Assembly: GCF_026151205.1 (NCBI RefSeq)
Contig: NC_087078.1
Coordinates: 13,809,118-13,873,117, forward strand
Length of the DNA: 64,000 nucleotides
Direction of reading: 5' to 3'
Source: Bolinopsis microptera
Lineage: Eukaryota > Ctenophora > Tentaculata > Lobata > Bolinopsidae
The notes under the pieces were generated by a model that was not told the origin of the DNA, searched no databases, and was given only the letters and a program-made list of their open reading frames with translations. The position numbers and the translations under genes are program-made. Below are positions 11,901-22,070 of the stretch, piece by piece; the first letter of the stretch is position 1; every line of letters starts with the position of its first letter.

Positions 11901-14900
11901 TGAGGAGGGGTCTCCATTAAAAGACAGATCTGTGTCCTCGGGTTCCCTCTCAATAGAACTGATATTAGGCATGCTCAGTGAGTTGTGGCTCTTCAGAAAC
12001 GCGCTGTTAATCTCACTGTTTATCCTCTGCTCCAGTACTGATTTCTTACGTCTAGGACGGGGTTTGTTTGCGCAGACATCGTCAGTATCGTCCAGTAAAG
12101 CTAGTTTCCATCGGGACCAAACCATGTCATCTGGTTCTTCTCTTTGCTCTGGTATTTTTGTGAAATACTTTGAGAGATCGGTTGTTGAGGAATGTTTTAA
12201 GTAAAGGGGCCGTTTTTTACTTTCGCTTTGTAATATCGTATCTAAATCAGGTGTCTCCACGTCAATTTTAGGGTCTCTTTCTTCAATTCCTTGATCTTGT
12301 TTCTCTTGTTTTTCCTCTTCTTCCTCGCTCTGATTCTCTGTACAATCGGATTCTCCAATATAAAATGTCTGGTTCTCGTTAAGTTCAGAGTTTTCATCAG
12401 TTCTCTCAGATCCCTCGCTTAATTCATCACTATTTAGTTGCGTTGCTTTACTGACCTCTGCACTTTCATCTTCTTCAAAAGGGACCTTTTTATGTTCATT
12501 ATGAACTGACCGAGCTACTATCTGATTTGATAGACATTGGCCAGTAAAACCGTGTTTCTGATTTAAGTTTTGGTAATAACTGATAAAACTTAACAGCTCA
12601 AAATCAAGGTCTCTTATACCCGAGCTCATATCTCAAGTTTTCAAGCTAACAGAATTGTTAATAATCAACACTAAACACTGATTAACAAATTAAATAAGAC
12701 AGTCAATTTGCGAGTTAGCATAGAATTTACTTCCTTGTCAATACTTAACCGTGGGCACGGTTAATTCAAATAGTAATAACTGTGCCAAATTACTTTTACT
12801 CGTCAAAGCTGTGTTGGTTTATGATAACACGACGCAGTTAATTATAATTTTTATATTTTACAGGCTGAAAAACTGCGAGCAGCTCGTCTAAAGAAAGAGA
12901 CTTCGCGAAGAGAGAGGGAATATAAAGCTAAACTCGACAGAGCGTCAGTAAACTTAATTCCTGCTTTTTTGTACTTGCTTGAGTTTCAACTAAGTCAACT
13001 CTTAACAATGTACAGTTGTTTATGTTTTAAATTTTAAGACTGTATTTTTCGAATTTCCTTTCTTCTGTTTATTAGAACTTACATTGTTTTTACAGACGTT
13101 CTGCAAAAGAAGCTAGACAGAAAGCCTACGAAGAAGCTAAGGCCAGAGAAGTAAGTATGTTAAAAGCTTAAAGCGCTCAAAACCAGTATAATTTGTGTTA
13201 GATTGATGATCAGCAATTTGGGTCGGTCACACATTATTTATGAGTTGATGAATCCAGATTTTTGGAACATTTTTGGAACATTTTTGGAACATATCCCAAA
13301 ATTGTCCCAAAAGTGTCCCATGCATTTATTTGCCCTAATAAGCTCTAAATAGTGCCAAAAATAATTGTAAATGATGGATATAGGTAAAAACTAGGCCTAA
13401 GAGCCATCAAAACTCAAATAACATTACCCAGGTTCATGGAATGAACGAAAATGAACAAAAATGAATATTGTCCTAAAAATGCTCAGAACGGTTTAAAATT
13501 GGTCGGAAAGTGTTTATATTGGTCCTGGGACCACTCAAACCAAGTTTGGGAATCACTGCATGTCTAGAACCGATGTTACCTATGTTCCAAAATGTTCCAA
13601 TTTTGGGACAATAATCCTCCTGAGAATCCAGATTTTTGGAACATGGGCACATCGAAGTATTGGCTGTATTTAAGTGCTGGGAAGCCTCAATTCGGTTTTC
13701 TAAGATGGATATAGGTAAAAACTAAGCCTATGAGCCATCAAAACTCAAATAACATTACCCAGGTTAAGTTCATGGAATGAACGAAAATGAAAAAAAAAAT
13801 GAATATTGTCCTAAAAATGCTCAGAACGGTTTAAAATTGGTCGGAAAGTTTGGGAATCATGTCTAGACCCGATGTTACCAATGTTGTCACAATAATCCTC
13901 CTGAGCATCCAGATTTTTGGAACATGGGGACATCGAAGTGCTGGGAAGCCTCAATTCGGTGTTCTAAGATGGATATAAAAATACTAGGCCTTATAGAGGA
14001 GCCATCAAAAGTCGAATAATATTACCCAAGTTTATGGAATGAACAACGAACATGAAAATTTTCTTCAAAGCACTCAGAATGGTTAAAAAATGGTGGCAAA
14101 GAGTCAATATTTTCGTCCAACAGGGTCTTAAAGTTGCATTCAGAATTATGTACAATTAAACAGAAATTATTTTATTGGGCAAATATTTTTGTTTTAATAA
14201 TCCTCCAATATTTTGATATAAATGCTTCCCAGCACTTAAATACAGCCAATACTTCGATGTGCCCATGTTCCAAAAATCTGGATTCTCAGGAGGATTATTG
14301 TCCCAAAATTGGAACATTTTGGAACATACCTTACTCGGGATTATTACGACGGGTTTATTAACGACCGGTTAAAATATGGTTCGGGAAAAATATGGCGAAA
14401 TTGCTCAAAACCCACCACATTTTCCCGGTCGCCATTTTACCGGTGTCCAACCTTTCAATTTTAGATTCAAAAATTTTGTCTCAGATGTAAATTTCCTTAT
14501 TAGAGATAAGCAGGTTCAGAAATTTTCGCATTGCTAAAACTTGTGAAACAAGTCGAATTATCAATAATTGTTGAAAGTAGACTCTAGCAAATTCGTTGTT
14601 TTGAATTAGCATTACATGTTTACGTGTATCAAATAACCATTATGACTCAATTTGTAGAAAATCTTCGAAAGAATGCATCGTTCACATTGTTTAGAATTAT
14701 GAATAAATGACTGATGAAACTGATTCATGTTATTGACCGTTTTAATTAATTCGAGTTTTAATTTAACTGTTACTTTTACTTTGAGTCCTATTTCATTATG
14801 TAGAGATAGTCAATACCTAAGAAATTAAAAATTGGCCTATTTAAATCAACTTTGACAATAAGGATATATGACAAGAATTGGGCAAAAAGGTGAATTTTTT

Positions 14901-17900
14901 GCAATTTTAGCCAAATGAAGTCGAAAAACCTACAACAAGTGTCCCAATAGTCTTCTTTAGTGAATATAAGACAACCATTAAAATATGAGCACCCATACCC
15001 TTTGGGAACCCTAAAAGCTGAGTCGGCGGGTTTATTAACGACCGGTGAAAATGTGGTTCGGGAAAAATATGGCGAAATTACCCTAAACCCGCCACTTTAT
15101 CCCGGTCATAATAATCCCAAGTAAGGTAGGTAACATCGGTTCTAGACATGCAGTGATTCCCAAACTTGGTTTGAGTGGTCGCAGGACCAATATAAACACT
15201 TTCCGACCAATTTTAAACTGTTCTGAGCATTTTTAGGACAATATTCATTTTTGTTCATTTTCGTTCATTACATGAACCTGGGTAATGTTATTTGAGTTTT
15301 GATGGCTCTTAGGCCTAGTTTTTACCTATATCCATCTTAGAAAACCGAATTGAGGCTTCCCAGCACTTAAATACAGCCAATACTTCGATGTGCCCATGTT
15401 CCAAAAATCTGGATTCTCAGGAGGATTATTGTCCCAAAATTGGAACATTTTGGAACATAGGTAACATCGGTTCTAGACATGCAGTGATTCCCAAACTTGG
15501 TTTGAGTGGTCGCAGGACCAATATAAACACTTTCCGACCAATTTTAAACCGTTCTGAGCATTTTTAGGACAATGTTCAATTTTGTTCATTTTCGTTCATT
15601 ACATGAACCTGGGTAATGTTATTTGAGTTTTGATGGCTCTTAGGCCTAGTTTTTACCTATATCCATCTTAGAAAACCGAATTGAGGCTTCCCAGCACTTA
15701 AATACAGCCAATACTTCGATGTGCCCATGTTCCAAAAATCTGGATTCTCAGGAGGATTATTGTCCCAAAATTGGAACATTTTGGAACATAGGTAACATCG
15801 GTTCTAGACATGCAGTGATTCCCAAACTAGGTTTGAGTGGTCCTAGGACCAATGTTAACACTTTCCGACCCATTTTAAACCATTCGGAGCACTTTGAGAA
15901 GAATGTTCATTTTCGTTCATTTCTGGTCATTCCATGGGTAATTTTATGCGACTTTTGATGGCTCCTAGGCATAGCTTACGGCTATATCCATCTTAGAAAA
16001 CCGAACTGAGCCTTCCGAGCACTAAAATACGGCCAATACTGCGATGTACCCATGTTCCAAATTTATGGATTCATCTACTGTTATTTATTACATTTTGTAG
16101 GAGAGCACGTTTCCTTGATTTTTGTAGTGGATTTGTAGTGCTTTTCACCCCTGTAGTGCTTTTATGTTCCGGGGTAGGTGGGACATGTTTTAGTTTAAAA
16201 ATGGGTTCTGCCTGTCCCAAACCATCATAAAAATCAAGTTTCGACCTCTCAACCCACTCGGGCCACTCCCAGGGGCCACGCCCATCCCAAAATGACCGAA
16301 ATCCAGCTAAATCCAGACTTTAAAATCTTTACCCCTGTAGTGCTTTTATGTTCCGGGGTAGGTGGGACATGTTTTAATTTAAAAATGGGTTCTGCCTGTC
16401 CCAAACCATCATAAAAATCAAGTTTCGACCTCTCAACCAACTCGGGCCACTCCCAGGGGCCACGCCCATCCCAAAATGACCGAAATCCAGCTAAATCCAG
16501 ACCTTAAAATCTTTACCCCTGTAGTGCTTTTATGTATGTTTATTTTGTAGCGCGCTCTGTCGAACTGTTGGTAACAACCCACGCTTTCGGCGCGCCACAC
16601 GAGTTTTCGTTTTGATGGCGGCATTTTAAAATCTAGAAAGTTCGATGGATTCTCTCTTTTTGTCTTCTTCGTCAGTGACCCTTATTAGTGTATAAGCGTT
16701 AAGTGGCATTGATCAATAATGAAGCTCACTTTAAATGATATGTAGGAAAATATCTAGCCCGTAGGAGCTCCCTCAGTTATCTGAACTGTCCTAAAGTCAC
16801 CATCCACTTAACGCAGTATAATTGCTCACTAAGTTATTTTCAGGCAGAAGCTGGTCCTGGTGGAATGGGTGGAATGGGTGGAATGGGAGGTCCAGGTGGA
16901 ATGGGAGGACTGTTCGATGATCCTGAAATAGCTACTCTCCTTCAAGTGAGACTTACTTATCCCCACTTTTTAGCAAAGTCCGACTAATACATATGCAGTT
17001 GAAATCGTTCCCAATCATTAGATTTCGAATTATTTACCATGTTATTTATATAATCTAGTTTAAAAAAACAATTAACCTAATATTTCCCATATTATCCTGT
17101 TCAAAGTAAAATAACAAACCTTACACCCACATTAGGACCCTGAGGTAGTTCAAGCAATGGCAGACATCCAGTCAAATCCTGGAAACATGATGAAGTACAT
17201 GAGCAATCCCAAAGTGATGAAAGTTATATCAAAACTTCAGGGAAAATTCTCGGGAATGGGAGGTGAGTTAATATCTTAAGGGGGGGGGGGGGGGTTCACC
17301 CTGATTTTTTTGTGAAACTTAGTTTCGAGATAGCAGTTGACCAACAAACTAGGACCGGTGACCGAACTTTTGAGGGGGTCCCGGACCCCAACCGCCAAAC
17401 GGTGCCTGCGGGGCAGCCTGTGTTCAAATAGTTGCAAAAAATGAACAAAATCGCCCATATCTCAGTTCGCGATATTTGCAAAACTGACTTCGCTCAAAAC
17501 AATAGAACTCAATAGGGTTTCCATATTTTTTCATGAAATTTTCAGAATCAACGTAGAATCGCCTCATGACCTTAAGTTTTGTATTAGAATTTTGAGTTAG
17601 GCCTTTAAAAAAATTTGGCGGCCAAATTCTGAAATTTGCCGGGCATTTTTCAGAATTTGGCCGCCAATATTGGCCGCTGATAATCATAGAGAATCTGTAG
17701 TATAGGCTTATCTTCCATATAAAGTTGGTTTCATTCAAAAATATTGATATTTGACCAATTTATGGGCCAAACTCGATCAAATTTGGTGCGTATGCCCAAA
17801 TATGGTCATATGGTTTTTGGCTCATAACTCAGTCATTTTTTGTCCAATCTTGATGAAAATTCATATACGAGTTCAGGGGACCACTAGCTACAAGTAGAGC

Positions 17901-18469
17901 ACCTAAAATCTGGGTTTTGGGCATGTTCAGGGTATTTGGCTAAATTGGGCCTAATTTGGACCAAATATGGGCGTGGCTGCCCCGCGGGCACCGTTTGGCG
18001 GTTGGGGTCCGGGACCCCCTCAAAAGCTCGGTCACCGGTCCTAGTTTGTTGGTCAACTGCTATCTCGAAACCAAGTTTCACAAAAAATTCAGGGTGAACC
18101 CCCAGCCTTAAGTGTTACGTGCAACCATTCGTTAATTTATCAGGTTCTTCTATTTCGGAAACCGATGTCTAAATAGATTTGGCACTCAAATGTTTAACGA
18201 GTTAACAGGATGTTTTTGAATTCATATTTTGGAGTTCTAAATGTTTCATATTTTTCAGGAATGCCCGGTGGAATGGGAGGTAAGACTAGTTTGATATCTT
18301 CCATTTTAAATGATAAATCCGGACAAATGTATCCTGATTTATCTTTACTGATTTTACCTTGCTTTTAGGCCGGCAAACTGTAATTTTGGTAAATCAGTTA
18401 TTAAATAAATTCACTTTCTGGGGTTATGACTTTCTCTTTCGGTCGCGGTCTGAGACAGAATATCAGTAG
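8927..18469 (+). CDS. ST13: Hsc70-interacting protein (Hip/ST13), multi-exon
   Basis: A co-chaperone that binds the Hsp70 ATPase domain through TPRs and stabilises the ADP state in the cytosol. Exons: 8927-9055, 9256-9406, 9599-9716, 10495-10615, 10948-11051, 11218-11323, 12864-12943, 13096-13150, 16844-16945, 17136-17262, 18259-18279, and a proposed last exon 18369-18469. All junctions are GT-AG and keep frame. Domains in order: Hip N-terminal dimerisation ([20 protein letters not shown]), an acidic linker with [10 protein letters not shown] repeats, three TPR-like units ([44 protein letters not shown]), a charged helix, a short GGMGG stretch, and the C-terminal STI1/DP domain ([28 protein letters not shown]). 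The body is 371 codons, close to the human 369 aa. The terminal exon is uncertain: it would add 33 residues after GMGG, yet an AATAAA lies inside it. Confidence 0.9.
10130..10378 (-). repeat. tRNA-derived SINE in ST13 intron 3
   Basis: On the minus strand the head (about 10376-10295) folds like a tRNA. An acceptor stem GGCCAGG pairs with CCTGGTC. The A box is TAGCGCAGTTGG and the B box is GAGTTCGAAACC, both near consensus. The anticodon arm is imperfect. A tRNA-unrelated body follows toward 10130; its end is not sharply defined. The intact Pol III boxes mean a lone tRNA gene should be considered, but the body and poor anticodon stem favour a SINE. Confidence 0.6.
10617..10712 (+). repeat. Short tandem repeat in ST13 intron 4
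   Basis: Imperfect copies of a motif close to ACACTATATAATGTACGTT follow directly after the exon 4 donor site. Confidence 0.6.
11454..12629 (-). CDS. Nested antisense single-exon gene for an acidic, low-complexity protein
   Basis: A 391-aa uninterrupted frame lies wholly inside ST13 intron 6, on the opposite strand. The start ATG at 12629 begins [15 protein letters not shown]. The protein has no signal peptide or membrane helix and is mostly disordered: acidic stretches ([11 protein letters not shown]; a poly-Glu run encoded by a CTT/TTC microsatellite at about 11735-11760), Ser-rich parts and basic patches. Near the C terminus two similar motifs occur, FRKRIASAP and TRKRFESAP, both fitting an R-x-x-S kinase site, and the protein ends [11 protein letters not shown]. 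No known domain is recognised. The length in an AT-rich genome, balanced composition and repeated motif argue for a real gene; the lack of introns could mean an old retrocopy. Function unknown, possibly a regulated scaffold (inference only). Confidence 0.65.
   Translation of the reverse strand: MSSGIRDLDFELLSFISYYQNLNQKHGFTGQCLSNQIVARSVHNEHKKVPFEEDESAEVSKATQLNSDELSEGSERTDENSELNENQTFYIGESDCTENQSEEEEEKQEKQDQGIEERDPKIDVETPDLDTILQSESKKRPLYLKHSSTTDLSKYFTKIPEQREEPDDMVWSRWKLALLDDTDDVCANKPRPRRKKSVLEQRINSEINSAFLKSHNSLSMPNISSIEREPEDTDLSFNGDPSSTDNIADSTNSHWIHFSNKLKSSVSSSMSLFGSLWSLEETDSQEFHQGEEEEEEEGEGEKEEVGFRKRIASAPYNSERSLINLTRRGSGHTRSHSVCNNESYVNYDRNVTMVTESVVGGSAGTRKRFESAPTGKQMSRKKSWYDLMLQE
13243..16076. 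repeat. Inverted pair of about 330-bp tandem arrays in ST13 intron 8
   Basis: The left array (13243 to about 14110) holds roughly two and a half units. The right array (about 14225-16076) holds about three and a half units in the opposite orientation. Each unit contains GATTTTTGGAACATGGGCAC, TACAGCCAATACTTCGATG and CTAGGCCTAAGAGCCATC (orientation depending on arm). The outermost sequences, GATGAATCCA on the left and TGGATTCATC on the right, are inverted, so the whole may be one fold-back element that amplified internally. The right array is split by the element at 14329-15126. Confidence 0.75.
14329..15126. mobile_element. CCTTAC-type TIR element with TA target duplication
   Basis: The ends are CCTTACTCGGGATTATTA and TAATAATCCCAAGTAAGG, inverted repeats with one mismatch. 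TA flanks both ends (14327-14328, 15127-15128). Neighbouring array units, for example near 15453-15470, carry the uninterrupted sequence GGAACATAGGTAACATCGG, which is exactly this site with a single TA and no insert. Both ends carry a GGCGGGTTTATTAACGACCGG-like block in direct orientation. No transposase frame in 798 bp. Confidence 0.85.
16153..16520. repeat. 184-bp tandem duplication in ST13 intron 8
   Basis: Two nearly identical 184-bp units, each starting near CCCCTGTAGTGCTTTTATG and containing CCAGGGGCCACGCCCATCC. A third partial start lies just upstream (about 16120). Confidence 0.8.
17280..18107. mobile_element. TTAA-flanked fold-back element with poly-G end, ST13 intron 10
   Basis: TTAA lies at 17276-17279 and 18108-18111. 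The left end is a run of about 14 G, then GTTCACCCTGATTTTTTTG and an arm of about 130 bp. The right end is the reverse complement and ends GGGTGAACCCCCAGCC. Interior blocks such as GGCGGCCAAATT and TTTGGCCGCC form further inverted repeats. TTAA duplications are the hallmark of piggyBac-type insertion; no transposase is present. Relatives: 21367-22070, 42548-43342, 46149-48338. Confidence 0.8.
18404..18409 (+). promoter_or_regulatory. Candidate polyadenylation signal AATAAA for ST13
   Basis: AATAAA lies 36 bases after the last strong acceptor (CTTTTAG, ending 18368). If used, cleavage would fall before the in-frame TAG at 18467-18469, so either this signal or the proposed last reading frame is wrong. 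In another frame the exon would end at TAA 18381-18383. Confidence 0.4.
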
Positions 18470-19114
18470 GGCATCTTCAAGATGTGATTATGTGTGGGTG
18501 TATACAAATTAATACGGCTATTTGAAAGCAAAATAATAATAGGAGAAAACAAAATTTTGAATATCTGCTTAGAGTAAAGATACAGTTAAACTGCGAAGGC
18601 ACAACACCAAACCAACCTTACTCTATCTCCCAAAAACAACCTTCTCCTGGTCAGCCATGTCCCTCATCCTGCACTTGACCCCCGCAGAGGTCACAAGCCC
18701 ATCGGAGCACAAATGAGCGAGAAACGGGGAAGCCTTAGCTACCGGGCTAAGGACTGCATCACTAGCAGCGAAATACGGATATACCCTCCCTTTTACGTGC
18801 GTTCAACCGGCACCCGAACCACACGCTGTTTCTTAGACATAACTTCCCACTTACATCAGTGTCTTCTCGCATCAACTGGCATCGGCAAGTGGCGACACTG
18901 TGTAGACTCAACCCTGAGCTTGATCAGAATCTTCAGTCACAAACCTGACACCGTTTCGGGGCTTTCATTGCGATACGGTTTTCTGTCAGGTGCCCCAGCA
19001 GTCTCTCTTGGACCACCATCTGATCTGACAATCACCCGAGGATACCTGCTAGAGCTCGCGATTTACGACGAGTTAGCTTATGGCACCTCTGGCTGTTAGG
19101 TGAAGTCATAAAGC
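18470..19114 (-). other. Probable 3' UTR of the retroelement at 19115-20473
   Basis: No gene is recognised. GC content is higher than the surroundings and similar to the adjacent minus-strand retroelement frame. A 128-aa plus-strand frame (18713-19099) has no recognisable feature. Confidence 0.4.
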
Positions 19115-20473
19115 TCAAACAGCTCTCATCTCCCACTCTCTTTTCCTAGACAGCAGATAAATCCATCTTGAACAATGGGCTGCATCCTTCCCACAATCTC
19201 TGACCAACTTCTTGAGGGCTCTCCCAGTCAGACCAATCTTCCTTGATGCACACTCCAAACTTGCTGCGACCACACCTCTAGCACCAACCTCAACAGCAAA
19301 GCTGAAACATGACCACCCATTAGCTTGTATTTCCGCTTGTAGACTGTTATACCGATCAAGCTTCAGCTCATGGGATGCAGCTATTCTCTCTTCCGACGGT
19401 ACTGTAAGCTCCCACCAGATTACTCTCTTGGAAGCTTTCGAGAAAAGAACCAAATCTGGTCTTAATCTGGTCGTTGCTATATCCGACGGGAATTTCAGCT
19501 GCTCATCCAGGTCTGCTAATACTATCCAATCAGTGGCCCCACTCAGAATCCCAAACTCACTGACTTACGACCTCTTCACCTCCTTAAACCTCCCTCCTGC
19601 TGGAACAAACTCAATGGCTTTCCGAGTGACACAAGAGCTCTTCCTCTTGTTGACTCTCCGCTCACAATGGAATTTCACTTGGTCTGCTATTTGTTTAAGC
19701 ACCTTATCGTGGCGCCATCGGTATCTCCCTTGACTTAGTGCCACAGGACAACCAGCCAGAATATGCGGCACAGTTCCCAACTTGTCACCACACAGCTTGC
19801 ACATCCCATCCTCATCCTCGCTCCACTTGGATGCTAAAGCTGGTGTAACAAGCGTGCCATACACAGCACTAAGCAGAAAACCGATTAATGAGTCCCCATA
19901 CTTGAAGAGCGTGTGCCAGCTCATGTCAGTCCTTGTCACCAGCTCTCTCCAATTACCCCACCTGGACTGCATCTCCAACGTACCCAACTGCACCTCTCTT
20001 TCATTCCTGATGTTCTCCTTAACCCTATCCAACACCTCCCTCTGCTGCTCCTTTTCTGACATCTTCTCCCAGGGCTTCTTCCAATCACCGAAACCAATTC
20101 CCGCTCTACTAAGAGGTTGCACCATACCTCGCACTGACTCACACACCAAGTCTCTTTCAGCTTCGTGAAGCTGAGCATCTGCCTTCCAAACTCTCCCAGA
20201 CCGCACCTGGGGTTGCACCGCTCTGATCAAAGCATCCTGAGATGTTTGATATGACTGCAAGAGACGGCACTTTTCTACTTTCCAAGTGTCGGTTAGGCTG
20301 TCGATGGGGAGAGCAACACTGGATGAATGACTAAACAGGCAAGAGCTACTAAGCGTGTGTCCCACTCCTAGCCATTTTCTGAGATGACTGTTAGTTGTTT
20401 GCTCCCAGCGAGAAACAGTGCTGATCGGGATATCATAAATGGCAAGTGGCCACTTCATCTTTGGAAGGACCAT
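19115..20473 (-). pseudogene. Non-LTR retroelement C-terminal region with zinc knuckle and PD-(D/E)XK-like endonuclease, one stop
   Basis: The minus-strand frame begins PKMKWPLAIYDIPIS, typical of the segment after reverse transcriptase. It reaches a C-x2-C-x7-H-x4-C knuckle (CKLCGDKLGTVPHILAGC) and stops at a TAA (19565-19567). The same frame then continues without shift to 19115 and encodes RPDLVLFS, then VIWWELTVPSEERI and HELKLDRY, which fits the RPD...E...K core of restriction-like endonucleases of R2-like LINEs. A single nonsense codon therefore separates knuckle and nuclease. The RT is missing (stop just upstream of 20473), so the copy is 5'-truncated. The family match is from memory of such elements, not a search. 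Confidence 0.65.
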
Positions 20474-21213
<740 letters not shown>

Positions 21214-21366
21214 AGGGGCAACCATATCAAAGTATATTAAAGTATATCCCCGGGTCAAAATCGAAAAAAACCTACATTTTAATATACTTTAATATGGGTC
21301 AAAATTTTAATGGAGATAATGTAGGTATATTAAAGTATATCAAAGTACATTAAATTATATTATTAA

Positions 21367-21428
<62 letters not shown>

Positions 21429-22070
21429 CACCCTGATTTTTTTGTGAAACTTGTTTCGAGATAGCAGTTGACCAACTAAACTAGGACCAGACACCGAACT
21501 TTTGAGGGGGTCCAGGACTCCAACCGCCAAACGGTGCCTGCGGGGCAGCCACACCCATATTTGATCCAAATTAGGCCCAATTTAGCCAAATACCCTGAAC
21601 ATGCCCAAAAACCTAATTTTAGGTGCTTTACTTGTAGCTAGTGGTCCTCTGAACTCGTATATGAATTTTCATCAAGATTGAACAAAAAATGACTGAGTTA
21701 TGATCAAAAACCATATGACCATATTTGGGCATACGCACCAAATTTGATCGATTTTGGCCCATAAATTAGTCAAATATCACTATTTTTGAATGAAACCAAC
21801 TTTATATGAAAGGTAAGCCTATACTACACATTATCTATGATTATCAGCTCAGTATCTACCTAACTGTGGATTCTGTGTTCAAATAATCGCAAAAAAATGA
21901 ACAAAATTGCCCATATCTCAGTTTGCGATATTTGCAAAACTGACAAAACAATAGAACTCAATAGGGTTTCAATATTTTTACATGAAATTTTCAGAATCAA
22001 CGTAGAATCGCATTTCGACCTTAAGTTTTGGGAGAGAATTTTGAGTTACGGGTATATGCCTCACAGAATG
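21367..22070. mobile_element. Truncated TTAA/poly-G element with a 60-G run
   Basis: TTAA at 21363-21366 is followed by about 60 consecutive G, then GTTCACCCTGATTTTTTTG and the family arm. The interior (CATATGACCATATTTGGGC, CTCAGTATCTACCTAACTG) follows, but homology fades near 22070 with no second terminal arm. Confidence 0.75.

Noticed and set aside
18713-19099. 128-aa plus-strand frame
   Set aside because: It is the shadow of the minus-strand retroelement 3' region and has no recognisable features.
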